Source of the DNA: Synchiropus splendidus
Taxonomy: Eukaryota; Chordata; Actinopteri; Syngnathiformes; Callionymidae
Assembly: GCF_027744825.2 (NCBI RefSeq)
Contig: NC_071334.1
Coordinates: 32,215,437-32,279,436 of the forward strand
Length of the DNA: 64,000 nucleotides
Direction: 5' to 3'
Below are positions 11,950-25,999 of this stretch, in pieces. Position 1 is the first letter of the stretch. Every line of letters begins with the position of its first letter. The translations under genes were made by a program, and so were the position numbers. A model generated the notes under the pieces. The model saw only the letters and a program-made list of their open reading frames with translations. It ran no database searches and had not been told where the DNA came from.

Positions 11950-12309
11950 TAGGGGTGCAACGAATAATCGACATCGTCGAATATAATCCATTATTAAATT
12001 TGTCAACTAGTCATCACGTCATAAGAGGAGAAATGTCTGAGGCTCAGCGACCACGCGACCCAAATGTTGGAGGTATGGGAATATTCTACAAAGGACACGT
12101 CTCTCACTCCACATTTTGAGCTACCGAAATTGAAATGTGAAGTTTCAAAACAGCATTTAAGACACTTTACATACTTTTAAAAATCTATATTTATTAAAAT
12201 TCTACCCTATTTACAACACCACAAGCAGCCATGTTGGTGTGTTCCTCTACCCTACGTATCATATAATGATTAGTCGACTAACCATTATGGTAGTCGGTGA
12301 CAGTGTTAG
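11950..12309. mobile_element. hAT-type non-autonomous element, decayed
   Basis: The left end begins TAGGGGTGCAAC and is followed by repeated TCGAC and AATAATCG words. The right end carries the inverted counterpart (GATTAGTCGACTAACC) at about 12269-12284. Termini of the TAGGGGTGCAACGA kind with TCGAC-rich subterminal repeats are typical of fish hAT elements. The right terminus is degraded and no target-site duplication is convincing, so the right boundary is approximate. No transposase is encoded. Confidence 0.6.
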
Positions 12310-13660
12310 GAAAATGGTTTGAAGTTGTGTATTAAAGGTGTCAGTCTTTCTGTGATTACACATTTCAATGATTGATGACAAATACGCCACTATTTCCAAC
12401 GCTCATTTCATTTATTAGGAGGGGCTACACTACACTGTGTTGTTGAACCAAACAAAAAAAAACATGTAGTATAGTGAGATTACTCATACATGAGGTGTCG
12501 CTATCTGCACAGTTGTGGAGATTTCTAACTTGTGTTCTTGGATTACACACAGGCTGTCACTGGGTCACACGTGGCACTCAGTATAACTACAAAACTCACC
12601 CAACATTTCTCCAGTAAACACTGGCATACATTTGGTTATGATGTCGTAAGTCACTGACATGCCTGGAATGGACATAGTACACAGTAGCGACATTTTAAAC
12701 GCATTATCTATTAAAGCTGAACCAGCAACCTCTGTTCTGCTAAGACAAATGGAAGGACATCCATTAATGTATCATGAAAACAAAGTTACATATTGTTGCA
12801 GTCACCTCCGCCTCTTACATAAAACAGTAGATAATGAGTTAATATCCTGTTCGGTAATATAGAGTAATGCCTATAACTTCTTGTAGAAGGCAATCATTGC
12901 TGACCAGGCCATTCCGGGTGAGAGAGCAGCAACTGTCTTGAAGGCTAAAGGGTGCTAAGTGCACATCAACGGCGGTGAGAATCCTCAGCCGTTTTGCCAA
13001 GCCCCCCTGTGGGGTGAATCCACTTGTCAGTGGAACAGTCTGGTTGACATTTCAGCCTCACCTTTGAAAGGTCAGACTCTAATTATCTCAAATGCCAGCA
13101 AGCACTGCAAAGCAAAAAATAAACTCTGGGATGATCTGTGCACGTCACCACTGCAAGGTGCTAACTCACTTCTCACACGTGAATTTGTAGCTTCTTGGAC
13201 TTCTCCAAACAGACAAGCAGTCAGTAAACACCCAGCAGCACCAAAACTAGAGTAAAAAAAATGAAAGACACATTCAATGAACTTCACCCCTGGAGGTCTC
13301 AGTTTCTTTGATTATATTTTTGTCCTTCAGAGGACTGTAAATGATTGATGAGAAGACACTGGATTAGAGATGTGGTCATCCGTCCTTTCTTTTTCCTCCT
13401 GTAACAGGGAATTCCAAACTCCCTTTCACTATCGCTGAATGAGATTACAAGATTTTGCAAGACAGAGGGAAGATTACTTTTATCAAAAAGGTCCATCATA
13501 ACTGTATCATAGGCACTTGCAACAATAACAACCACAAATTCCCCTTTCCAAGCCAAGAACCCTCTCTGGTAATGATGGCAACAATTATATTTCCACACTA
13601 AAAAAAGGAGTTTTATTTTGCTATGACAACTATGAGAACACATTGATATATTTACCATAC
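12310..13660. other. Non-coding, nothing recognised
   Basis: Short ORFs only, without domain-like pattern, and no clear repeat structure. Confidence 0.6.
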
Positions 13661-13926
13661 TTTACGGACTACAGAGTGCCCTACAATATTAGCCACACCC
13701 ACTAATTTTAAAAGGGAAAATAGATCTTGTTCAGCCACACCAGTCTATAACCGCGGGTGCAGTGGTGCTGTCAGCGCCGTAGAAAGGTGAATGCTGCTCT
13801 GTAGTGAGTGCAATGTTCCTCACATCTTTTGTTCACATTGAAGTGCTCAAAATGCGCTGTCCGACACCACAGCCGGTCTCAGCTGCAGCTCCTCATCTCC
13901 GGTCCTCCAGGAGATCGGCTCTGGCG
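13661..13926. repeat. Unnamed interspersed repeat, copy A
   Basis: Two blocks match a second locus. Block 1 (13661-13782) shares AATATTAGC, AATAGATCTTGTT, GTCTATAA and CCGCGGGTGC with 28343-28462. Block 2 (13856-13926) shares CCGGTCTCAGCTG and TCCTCCAGGAGATCGGCTCT with 29463-29541. Order and orientation are the same at both places, so this is a dispersed repeat, probably an old DNA transposon. I cannot name the family. Confidence 0.75.
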
Positions 13927-16900
13927 AAAACATAGAAGAATAAATAACAAGAAAATAATTTCTTCAAATCTTCGTCTGTTATGAGGACATTACTTTTGAT
14001 TTCGTAACATTCACAGCGCAAAACTACTTGAAATATCTAATGTCTACTTATAATATTACTATGGTCATCTTTTGAGTCACTTTATACGGGTCACCTCCAG
14101 TCAGTACCTCTCTATGATGCCTTTTCTCTATCGGGTTTAGCCTCTCCTCATGCACACCATTCTTGGTCAATTTAACTTACGGTTTGGTTTTGTTAATCAC
14201 ACCCACAATTCAGTCTCCACCTGCAGCTCTCTTACACTTGGTATATTTTGGTCATCACTCCAATCTGGTCAGACCTTTCAATGCTACAGTTTGTCTTCAC
14301 TTAGTTCTCAAAAGTGACACGATGTAGTCGAATGTGATCTCAAACCAGACGTTGTCGCACACATGGTGGAACCAAAATATCTTTCAACAGTGACAGAGTT
14401 TTGAGATAAAAATTCACACTTTATGAATGAACTTTGTCGCCAAAGAGCCTTGGGCATGGTTTACAATTGATGTAACCGGGGAAACAAATGAAAAGAATAT
14501 TGTCTGGACCAGTTCAGGAATAAATTTCAAAAGTTGATACAATCTCAGTGCTCCATCAATACGTGTCAAGAAACAAATCTTGTCCAAGATATGAGAAAGG
14601 AGTGTGATTTGATTGTATCTAAAGATAACAAACAAGAATAAGGAAAACTCACGGTTGGTATTTAGCACAGTCAATATTTGCAGTGGTCTATGGTAACAGA
14701 AATCTCCCAGATCCAAATAAACATCTCAACACCGTCTTCACACAAACACAAAAAGCAACTCTGTGCCCAGAGAGTCACGCTTGCGCTCCAAGGAGGCTGC
14801 AGAGACAAAGGGCCATAGATCACTGACGTGGACGTTGTTCGGGGAGCTCCTTGTGTCTCGCTTTTTCCTGCATTTTTCTCTACTTCTGTGAAAACATAGA
14901 GGGCCGGTCCCTATTGTTTACACAGCTGGCTTCATGGAAAGGGTTGCTTAATATGAAATATGAAGAGAGCGGGGAGGTGAGAGGGGAAGAGCTTGGAGGA
15001 AAACAGGGATTGGAGCCAAGTTGGAGGGGTGTGCAAGATCTAGGAGTCAGCGAGAAAATGTGCTCCAAATTTAAGCTCAAGGAGAAAAGACGACTGAGGG
15101 AAGGATGCGATAAATGCCCCAAGGAAATGAGACAGTGAAGAATAGGAAAGTAATATGGAGGAGCACGGGGTAATTGAGGAGAAGAATCAGAGAAAAGAGC
15201 CTTGAGGTTTGAGCTTGGTGAGTCATGCCTCCTGCGGTCCGGGTCTGCAGTGCATGTTGTTCTTTTCCAGCAAAAGCACACTTCTTTCACTCGATGGTTT
15301 CTGCCTCACCAGACCCGTGGCACTGTTTGACATGCCCTCGTTTCAGCACCATTACAACGTGTCCTCAAAAATATCACCTGAAAACATTCAGTCAAGAGTC
15401 TGTTTGTTTGTGCTGGAAGGCAACACAGCAGTGCACTAAAAGTTTGTCCTGAATCAAGGCTCAAGGTATTTGTGTTTTCCTTTATGACTGCTGTGTGATG
15501 ACATTCACAGCGGTCCATCAGCTGAGAGCAGTATTTTAGTACAAAGTTTAAGGAACCAACAAACATGATTAAGAAAACAGGACAAACGATCCAAGTTCCA
15601 AAAGGCACTACCACAGAAACAGCAATATTTGGGAAGACAAGACCTCTAAATGGTCAGATTTTCATCTCAGGTTTTCTGATTTCAAAATAACTTATGCATT
15701 CCAACAACAGTTCATCACAAACATCTGTCAGCGAGGATTTGTTGCCATGTCGTTATGGTGTAATGCCATCATTGAGAAATGGCTGAATTCAGTTTTTCCT
15801 ACTTGTTCGTTTTCTGGGAGGGAGGTTCATTTGCCACCTCTACTTGCTCTTTAGTCGACTATAGCTTTTGCGTCAAGCAAAGAAGCTAAGAAAGCAGTAC
15901 ACCAAAGGCCTCTCAGGAAAGCAATGTCATGGCCACTGGTGTTGGGAGCGATGCGAAAAGATATGACCATATGACAAAGTGACCCTCTGACTGACATGAT
16001 CAGCAGCATCAGTTTCTGGTTTGTCGGCCAATTCACACTTCAAAAGACCTATTCAGCTCATCCTTCACATATTCTGTACACCTTTAACGGATCAGATCAT
16101 CCGTCCACATTAGTCATGGGAAAATATGATTCCTTTAATAGTGTATCCAAATGTGAATTGGACAACATCAGTTCACAGCCAAACATCCAGGGGTGTGTGA
16201 GTGTGCGTTGGTTTATTTGTGGGCTCCCTTGTGCTAAATGCATCAAAACCTGTTCTAGTTTATCGTGAGGGGCCCAAGGCAAATCAATTCCATATTTCAG
16301 AGCAGGACTCCGGCAGGCCCAACACCCGACACACATAATGTCTGTAGCCAAAACACTTGAGCTGTCATATTTCATATCTATAAATGTTATAAATGTGCAC
16401 GTGCATAGACTGCACCTCCACCAAATGCTAGATCCTGCTGCATTAGCGTGTATTTTTGGGTTTCCTTATGATATAACGTGTGTGCCTGTCCAAAGGCTTG
16501 TGTCACCCTCATGTACTGATGCAGGATGTTGAGTTAACAATGTTATGTGAAACACTTCAGCACATTTCAACACAGAAGATCCAATGACATGAGAGTGAAT
16601 GACGCACTAAAAGGCCGGGCCTCTTCCTGTTTATGCCACCACTCGCCCGTTTAAGGATCAAACAAGACGTGCGGGGGCGCCCCCTTGAAAAAGGGAAAGT
16701 CCGTTGTTTCTTACAACAATACCAGCATGTTTTCAGCAAACACCAAAACGGCCGCTTTTTTAAAAGGCCTTGTTGAATATGTCACGTCACAATGCCACTT
16801 TAAATACGGCTGTTGACAACTGCCAGGAGCATCTAATGACAGACTATGAGTGATGACTTGTACGACATTTATTTTCAACTATTAATCTACAGAACCTTAT

Positions 16901-17880
16901 AATTATCACTCTGAATCTCAAAAGAAATCCACACATCCATATTCAACCTTTTCAAACAATTACACCACGACGTTGACCAACATGTATACACCAAATCCAA
17001 AAATAATGTCCTTCTAATTATTGATGGTCAATTTTAATGTGAGACGTCTTTATTGTTATTGATCATATACAGTTTCTTCTAGTAATTAAATTGAATTAGT
17101 TAAAATGAATTCATTGTGCATCGAGTAAACTAAATATTGTGTTATATGGAGCCTCTATCAAGATAACACATGCGCTACATACTCAAACGGTGAATCATTT
17201 CATTTGCATGCCAAAATCAGCTAACAAGTCTTCCAATATTTTGCAAGCCAAAACTTTGAGATGGGAGAGAAATCTTACCTTGATTTTGGACATTCAGCAA
17301 CTTACCCCGTCTGTCCTGTTTGACAGCAACACTGTCCCACAAAGACAATACAAGTACGAACCCCGTGGCTTTTTCCACAGTTGACACAAGCATCGACAGC
17401 AAGAGTGTGAAGGGCAAATAAGCTCAACACTCACAGCTGTGTGCATACGGAACAGTTGCACGGAGGTTTGTGGGTCAGTGCTAACCGAGATGCACACCAC
17501 TGCGTTATTGTCATGCCATGACCTCTCTTTGACACGCACGTACTGTAATGCTATGTGTGTGATGCAAGTCACGACATTCATACACAAGAACTGCGAGATT
17601 AGAAAGTGATTTAGTCTCACGTACACATATACAGTGGACAGAGCATTAGCAAGGATCACAGGCTGCGATATGAGCATTACTGTGTTCCCTGATGGACACA
17701 ACAGCTGGACGCCTGTGAAACAATTGATGAAATGTGTTAACAGCTGGAGATACATCCTCCTTACTCAGGAAGGTCACGACCACGGCATTCTGATACTGTG
17801 GGTGGGGCTGTGACAAAGGGATATCACACAAACAAAGAAATAGCTAATTTTCTCAAATGAAGAACACACTTTACTGGAAA
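13927..17880. other. Non-coding, no gene recognised
   Basis: No exon-like sequence. The plus strand is purine-rich at about 14940-15200. A block at 16600-16850 is richer in CpG and GC, with paired TTTAAA-type words, and could be regulatory, but there is no firm evidence. Confidence 0.55.
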
Positions 17881-17894
17881 TTATTATTATTATT

Positions 17895-17943
<49 letters not shown>
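17881..17943. repeat. Palindromic trinucleotide repeat, (TTA)n followed by (ATA)n
   Basis: About six TTA units are followed directly by about fifteen AAT/ATA units. Because ATT and AAT are reverse complements, the two halves can pair into a hairpin. Overlapping minus-strand ORFs show poly-Leu/poly-Ile artefacts. Confidence 0.95.
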
Positions 17944-17947
<4 letters not shown>

Positions 17948-20424
17948 TCTTGGCAAGGCAGCTATCTGAGCTCACTCTCAACCAGACAAAACACAGGGTA
18001 ACTGAGGTCATACTGGACTAGCCAACTGTTATTAGAAAAAAAAAAATGTTGAGGCAGCCCCTTGCCACTGTTAAGAACAGCTCCAATTCAAAAATGGCAA
18101 CAAAAACATTGTACTTATTCCATCTCTGGCAATCCAGTTTTGGACACAGGGTAAGAAATTGGGCTTTGTATTGGGAGGTATCATGCGAAACGATATGCAA
18201 CCCAATACAGGAGTGGTGATATGATGCATTATATGGTACATTTCAGCAAAAATACTGATACAACAGAGCGCCATCAAGTATCCAGATCTTTGAGTGTACC
18301 AATATTTTCTTACACCTCCAGACAGAAGCACTACAGTCAATCAGGCTAGCAGCAAAACTCTGATGCTCCCAACTAATGTCAGACAGAACAACAGGAAGCA
18401 TGGAAGAAGGCGTGGACATGAGATGGGTGAGATTAAGGGAACTGTATCAATCAAAGTGTGTGTTCAGAGGGGGTTCACACACCTGTGTATTCGTCTGAGG
18501 CCGAGGCAATTGATTTGAGTGTTTCTCGGAGATGTCCTGAGGCGCTCAGCAGATGACTATTGATTGGTTAATTGATTGATCGGCACCAGGCCAACAATGA
18601 CTCAACAACACCATCACTCTTCCAACAGGACTACATCTAAAGCCCTCTCTTCGCTGCACCCTTAAAAAATACATTACAATTTATTTTTCACAGTAAATGT
18701 CCAATTTATTCAACAGAAACTGCAGATAATCCTCTTTATCCCCTCAAGCGGGAAACAATGCCACCCAAGGGAAAGCTTTCCTTCCAATATTACCATACTG
18801 GATTATCTGGATGCATCAACTTCACAACGTTGTCGGCTTAAAATAGTCGGTTTGCAGCTCTTTACGGTTGTCACATGAAAAGACAGACAGCACTTCAGTG
18901 GAATGTGTAACTTTGTAACCATATATGACGTTACAGGCACAAAACGCAGTATTCGACTGTTGGTAGACTCAAAAAACTGGCAGTCGTCATCGACCAAGAA
19001 AGTGGCATCCCTGGAAAGTGTATACAGTGTGATCAGATTGTTAATAAGTTCATGACAACTGTGAGTAGTTATTTCAGAATTAAAGCAAATTTAAAACTAG
19101 ATCTGTCGTTTGGAATGCCTGTACATTAGTAATTTGATCACAGCTTTTATTCAGAATTTTGACAACAATACCCCAGCAGACATCTGCTTTGTACTTACAA
19201 AGGACTCAAACTAAAACGTGCCATAAAAGCACTAAAGGATCCAATAGCTGTGTTTTAACTGCGTTCATTTAGTTGTGCAGCGGGCCTCACCTACACGTCC
19301 TTGAGCACAACGCCAAACATCAACCTGCAGTGGATCAGAGCATCTGCTTAATGTCTTTGAATTAAAATGTAAATGAGATTTCAATGGTTTGGGTGAGACT
19401 TTGACGACGCCACCGCGCATCCTTTCTTGATGCCGTTTTCCCTCCTCTTCCAGCTCGGAGTACAATTCCAACATGGACGGTGAAAATTGACACGCTTGCA
19501 CCCACAGCGGCAGTGGCACTTAGGAACAAGGATCCTGTCCCTTTTATGAACCATATAGACAATATGAGGGGTATTTCAATTAACAGACAATGGAATTACA
19601 TGATATAATGACATATAGGAAGAGTTGACACGTGAGAATGAGACGATAACAGTATCCCTTTAATGGACAATAGGACTTAATAGGAATTGTGAAATTATGA
19701 TGTAGGCAATATCTTAAGGGGTGAGTGACACCTCGGCGTGAAGCCGTTACATCTTAATGCACTGCTGCCACCAGGATGAATCAGCTCCGTGTATGTTGGG
19801 GGTGGGTTCAAACCATGTGGAGGCCACTAATGGCAGCCGCTGTCAGCCACACATTAACCTTGAGAACAGTAAGGGGACTGTGTTCGCCAGGCTGACCTCT
19901 GGTCCCCAGATACACACACATAGACATCCCTGTTACGTCCACATTTATGACTGAAGGGTGAGGTCAATGTGTTTGCCTGTCTATCCCTCTTCCTGTGTCT
20001 TATGAGCTCCATCAGTAGGATTAAATCAGTCCATCACACGCTGCTGTAACACCATATAGGCTGTTTGGGCTGTAGTGGACTCACCTAAGCCTTTCTTTCT
20101 GCCCCCAGGGTTAGGGTCCTTGTAGACCAATAATGGCGAATGCAGCTGCAGATATGGCTCAACGACTCCCCCTGGAAAAACAGAAAACATTAATAAGTTG
20201 TCAGGATTTAATTGAAATGTATCAGTTTTACCTCAATTTAATGAAGACATACATTCAAAATACAGAAACTCAAAATTGGCCAGAATGTTTCATAATGGCC
20301 TTCTCAGTCATGATCCCTCTGCAGTCTGGTTCATACTAGACTTCTGCTTCATGAAGCCTTCCTTGCTTCAGTTGGTAGAGAGACTGCACACACAAAACAA
20401 AATGTAACAAATATGAAAAATATG
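17944..20424. other. Non-coding, no gene recognised
   Basis: No exon-like ORF. A segment around 18160-18300 (repeated GATATGATGC and CAATAC words) may be a decayed transposon, but its ends cannot be defined. Confidence 0.5.
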
Positions 20425-20755
20425 TTTGTATGTATCGATACCAGTTTTTTTTTCCAACACACATTGTATACGAGTACTTGCATTTGAGTACTCACCGATA
20501 AAGAGTACTTACACGATTACATATAAAAGTTTTTTTTTGTTTTTCCTGTACATGGGTGAGAGTCCCAAGCTTTCACTGCAGCACAAACTTGAATGTAACA
20601 AAATTGTCCTTAACAGACATTCAACAATTGTGTCCTGCCATAAATAGTATCAGTTTCGAGGTATTGGTGGCCATTTTATGAGTACAAGTACTCAAGGCCA
20701 GTATCGGACCAATGCATAGTACCAGTATTGGTATCAGTGCTTCCCTAACATCAAG
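20425..20755. mobile_element. hAT-type MITE, decayed
   Basis: The left side has GTATCGATACC followed by GAGTACTTGCATTTGAGTAC. The right side has the inverted set: GAGTACAAGTACTC, then GGTATCAGTGCTTCCCTAA. Inverted ends of the form (TAGGGA)TGCACCGATACC with subterminal GAGTACT repeats are characteristic of non-autonomous fish hAT elements. The right terminus is better preserved than the left. No transposase is present and no duplication is clear. Confidence 0.6.
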
Positions 20756-21235
20756 TATGTTCCAGAGGGCTCAACGGTACACTGCAGTAAAGATCACAGT
20801 TTTCTTTTGTTACTTAGTTTCGGATGTTGTTTCTATCAGCTAGCAAATGCTGGGTTATTAAACCCAGAGTGTTGAATTGATTTATACCAGTTTTAAAGCA
20901 CTTTGTTTTACGCTTATCCAATTTTGAATGCTACAACATGATTGATGGAATAACACACACAAAAAAACAGATGCTCAGAAAATGCTCTCATCATAAGCTT
21001 TCTGGAGTTCTGCAGAAACAAAAATAGATCAATAATCCTGTTTATAGAGTGAGTACTAAATCTTGTAAAATATTTTACAGATTTGTAATCTACACTCTGA
21101 ATTCAAACATTATTGGGTGAGTAAGTTGCCAGCGCAAGCAGCTGCAGTGAGAACATTGTAAGCCCCCGTTCACCCGCGCTTGTGCCCTGGCATTATTTTC
21201 ATAGTGTGCCAAAAGGAAAACAGGAAAAAGTGCCT

Positions 21236-21247
21236 TGACCTTGACCT
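21236..21247 (-). promoter_or_regulatory. Tandem nuclear-receptor half-sites (DR0)
   Basis: The plus strand reads TGACCTTGACCT, so the minus strand reads AGGTCAAGGTCA: two AGGTCA half-sites with no spacer. The second also fits the extended TCAAGGTCA site used by monomeric receptors such as the NR5A and ERR families. RAR/RXR heterodimers prefer spacers of 1, 2 or 5, so direct RAR autoregulation is not the obvious reading. The match is short and could be chance. Confidence 0.25.
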
Positions 21248-24200
21248 ACATCACTTCACAACAGCAATAGATCATTTAAATTGACAACCAAGGGCTATTA
21301 TACAAGTGTTGACACTGTCGTACTTACTGGATATACTCAAAGAAGGAAGCTAAATGTAAACAATGTATAGAAATAATTAGGTAGGTACTCAAGTAGATGC
21401 CAGAATTATAACAACATATTTTAGATGTTACTTAAATCATTCAGTTTATTCCCTACCCTGGAGGAAATCAAGATATTTCATCATATATTTGAAAGCAATG
21501 TGTCATGTCCTGGTTTTACTCATTTGATTATCCTGATCAAAAGGTAAATATGAAGGTGTTTTCGACAGGAAAATGAACTGCTTCTAAGACACTAGATTCA
21601 TTTCATAAGGACAGTTGGAATAAACAGCCTGGTATGGAACAATAAACAAAACGCTTTTCCTACACTTTATGGCTATGCCGTTCCCCACCCCATTTAAGTT
21701 AAAGCCATGTCCATTTTTAATCTAGTGTACTGTATTCAGAAATGCATCTGGTTACATTTACTGACAATGGTTCAGTAGGATGAAACAGGAGTTGGGCTGT
21801 AGTGGTAAAATTGTTTAACACATTAAAAGGAAGGATGAAAGGCAGACAAATGGAATCGATGCTGACTCTGGCATCTTGGTGGCAGCCTTAGAGAAGTGTT
21901 TGTGCGTGAGTTCTATCGAACAAGAAGGACAGTGTGTAGAGGTATGAGTCGGCAGGCCAAACACTCATGTGTTTTGAGTCAACTTTCACTGGCAGTAAGA
22001 GCCACAACACAGACAGGACAAATGGTGAGAGACAGAAGAATAGCAGGTGAACAAAGAAGCATTTTTACAGTAAAATTGTTGGGCTGCGTCGGCAGCCAGA
22101 AACACAGCAGTGACCTATTTTTCATACCACAAACATGAATGAGAACAATGAGGACAATCATTGTCTGTGTGCATTTCAGAGAGGTTTAGTGAAGGCACTC
22201 AAAGCCAATAAGACCATTTGAATTCAATGTTCTCACATAGAATGGTTTTGTGTGTTGAACACATGTGCTTAGCGCTCACAAAGAAACCAGTGTCAGTTGT
22301 GGCTGACCATCACTCCTGGAAAAATCTCACCAAAGGATGTCCAAAAGTTGAATGCTTTGAATTAGGAAGGACGGGGCGCCTCATATGTCCGATGCCCCGA
22401 ACACTTACAAAGAAAGAAAAAAAAAGAAAATAATTTTTGTGTCGTTTTATTTTAAGAATAACATTTAAAATGGGTTAAAAATGCAATAAATCTCTGCTCA
22501 AAATGTGTTATGTCACTTGGTATCATTGAAGAAAGGAATATCTTCAGATGAAATGTATTGCGACACTTCCCTCAAAATGGAGCGTGACGTACATGAGTCG
22601 AGCCTGCCAAAAGAAGCATTGATAAGTCCTCGCTTATCTTACACTTCTTGCAACAGCCAAGATAACGTCCTCTGCTGCTTTATCAAGCATGCTTATCACT
22701 AGTTGAGTCGGATGTAAATATTCAAATGCATGAGCTGCTCACGCAAGGCATCCTGAGGAACCCAGCTACCACGGCACAAAAACTGACTGAGTTGCCTACT
22801 TATTTACTCAAACAGTCAAGCTTGGGTGTTGAAAGCTAAAAGATATTTCTGCATTTGAGTTTAATGTGATTTATAGTGTGACTGTCACGCTCATAGCAGA
22901 GGGTTTTCAGCATGCAGTGAACAGTGAAATGTGGATTTATAAAGTCAAAATTAACATATTAATGAAGTGAATTGCAATGCTAGCATTATTTTTATACGGA
23001 AAACAACGTAGGTTGAGAAAACAAACACCACTGCTTCTCATCAGCAAAATCAGTAAGGGTATCACAAAAGTCAATGCAGAAACATGTCGAGTTATAACAT
23101 ACAGGCTGGAATTTAAAACTTAATTTCATGTTGTCTCAAATTGAGTTTCAGTCATTATCTCTTTAGCAGCAAAGCTCTAATTGCTAGAAGACTTTGACTG
23201 CCGTCGGGTGTGTCGAGATGGTGCAAAAAGCTTTTAAAGTGCCAACATTTGTGCATGAGTGGCCAGAACATTGTGCGCAGCACCGCCTCACCTCGTTGGT
23301 GCCTCAAGACTACAGTCCCTGCTCTACTGAGCTGCTGCGCTCAGCCTGGAGGGATATTTTTAGAAAGCCATTGACAATATCACATCCCCAAACGGGTGTA
23401 ATCGTATTATGCTGAAGGTACTAAAAGCCTTGAGTTGGGAAGGCACGTCACCGAAGAAAACAAGCTGGGAAGAAGTAGCGCCGTTCCCAGAGAGTCCTTG
23501 AGGACAAGAGGCTTAGAGAAGCTTAGAAGCAGGGTGGGAGGAGTGGAAGAAGAAGGACATGCATACTAAGTCAGCACATGTGAAAAACCTCAAGAGGAGG
23601 ACGCGGGAATGATAAGAAGGTGGGATGACTCCAGAAATGACAAAGCAGTGGCAATGAATTTGCAATCAGAGACATTGTTGGAGGGTGTGGTTGGAGTCTG
23701 GACAGTTTTGGGGATCAGCATCTCCACAGGTTGGAGTAGGCCATGACAGTGACAGATGAAGGAGTGAACTTTAATCAGAATGGTGCCGGAAGCACTTTCA
23801 GGGAGGTAAACAGGTTAATCAGTCAAGCCCTCCTTTCATCCTCCCTCTCATTCTCCTATACTCCTACCTCAGCACATGACCATTTCTGACATTGGCACAC
23901 CATTATTCTCTTTCCCATCAACACGGCGCTCGACTTCTCCCCTCCTGCATCGTTCATTTTCAACACACCTTTATTCACAACCAGTCAGCGGGGCGCAAAC
24001 AGCCCACACTATCAGCTACAAGTGACCAACATATGCAGGGCAAATCACAGAGCACCATCAGCCCATTCCACGTCTTATGGCTTCATCCACTGTGATATTA
24101 CGAGGCAGGGGAATATCATTGGGAAAAGATAAAACTACTCAGAGGCTCCTGGTGTTTTTCATTACTGCCTCTCTATTTGGCCGCATCATTTCGGATCACT

Positions 24201-25390
24201 GTGTCTCCAAACAAATGACGTAGAAACAAAAACACTGCAAAGCAATGGCAGGGAAAGAGACATTATCCATGGCATCCTGTGTTTCAACATTTTATTTATA
24301 AAACTGGCCAACGTTTGGGTGAAAACCTAAGGGCATCCGAGCCAATGTAGTGTGCACTAAGAAGAAACAAATCTAAGAATTATGAAGCCGAGAAAAGGCG
24401 TGTTTTGTTTGTATCAAGCTACGCACATCTTTGCTGCAGTGCATTTATGAAGCAACTGCAGAATCCGGGCCACATGAATGGAATGTGCACGGAACTCATT
24501 CTTACTACAAGTGTAACTAACTATGTCACTCACAGAGCATGTCTGAAATGGGAACATAGAGCAGTATAGAAAAGAAAAAAGCTTGTCTATCGTTGATGTG
24601 AGTGGCTTTTTTGTACACAATCGAGCACATGTATGCATGAAACTAGTGATGGACCGTATCTAATCGCAACATTTCAACGACGTCAGACTCTGGGGGGCTT
24701 TCCAAGAGTGTAAAGGTCAGGCAGATTGTCATCGTCATGTGACAGTGTATTTGTGGGTGACAAGCCGTTTTAATGTGATAGACTGTGGCTGTTGTAATGT
24801 ACCAACAAAACCCACACTCATTCAGTTAATCTTCACATAAAGAGAAACTCTTCTAGCTCAAAATACTTGTGCGATAAGCACTTGTAGTCTCAGTGAATGT
24901 AGCGTTTCATACAGTCTCTATTACATTCATTTAGAAAAACATTTAGCATTTATTTCACGCCTGAGGAGCTTCATTAATTCATGCTAGGATGAAAAAAGTA
25001 GTTAATGAAATGATGACTGTGCTATAACATGTCTTCTTTGATTCATTAAAATAAACCATGTTCAGCACTTGTAATACACTTAATTTTACCCTTTCAAACA
25101 AAGGAAATAGCTACTACTGCAAAAACACAAAATGCAAACACTGTCACCACAAGCAGAAGAATGCTGAAAGTGATGACAGAATATAGTTAAATCTGAACCA
25201 GTGTTTCGTCCTTATCCATATGGATATAATGTAATGCATTACAATGAATGTATATTGGTTTTCAGTTCCAAAATGAAATGTGGTTAGATTGTTTGTCCTT
25301 GAGCAAGTGCAGCCTGTAAAACAACATGTACTTCAGAAACATTTGTGAAACTGCAGTTAAATAAAAAGCTAGCCTTAACTGTTTGACTCT

Positions 25391-25426
25391 ATAGCTCTAT
25401 ATATATCTATATAGCTCTATATATAT
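25391..25426. repeat. Duplicated ATAGCTCTATATATAT unit
   Basis: A 16-base unit occurs at 25391-25406 and again at 25411-25426 (period 20). It is AT-rich and partly self-complementary. Confidence 0.85.
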
Positions 25427-25999
25427 TACGTCTACTTACATTCACATCCACATGTTAGTCGTGTCTGTAGAGATATCTAAATTTGACATAATGTACCTGG
25501 TCAAATATGTTTTTTTACAGTCACAGGCCCTTCACTGATAGTGGCTGGAGACACCACTACTGGAGGTGCGCTGCGGAACATAGTTTTTTTCATAATGTGT
25601 GTCGTCCTCATTTCCCCACGACGTGGTTTATTTTTTTATTTTATTTTATTTTTTTTTTTAAACAAACCAATAATATCATGCTACTGACAAAAAAAATGTA
25701 GTTTGTAGATTAGTTACTAGCAAGCAACAGCAAATTGTAGCTATACGTGTTTTAAGTGCTTCAAACACTGCCCCTCACCTGTACCACAGATATATCTCTG
25801 TTAAGCCTCTGCATTGCCCTTAATAAGAATAATATCTACTATTTAAATGTTGACTGCAGTTACCAATTTCAGCATTTGTTTTCCATGAAAAATGTAATTT
25901 CCTTTTCACTCAGAAACACAATTAAAACCTCCATGAATACCAAGCAATCGACAGAAGGCTTATGTCCCTGTGGCAGGTCACTGAAGTTGACTGGGAGGG

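Noticed and set aside
14091..14106. GGGTCACCTCCAGTCA as a DR5 retinoic acid response element
   Set aside because: The half-sites deviate from the consensus (the second is AGTCAG instead of AGTTCA), so it is no better than chance in 64 kb.
14880..15290. 136-codon minus-strand Ser/Pro-rich frame
   Set aside because: It mirrors a purine-rich plus strand (14940-15200). The apparent Ser/Pro/Leu richness comes from base bias.
17294..17755. 153-codon minus-strand open frame
   Set aside because: Composition is Cys/Val/Leu-rich without motif order. It looks like a chance frame in intronic DNA.
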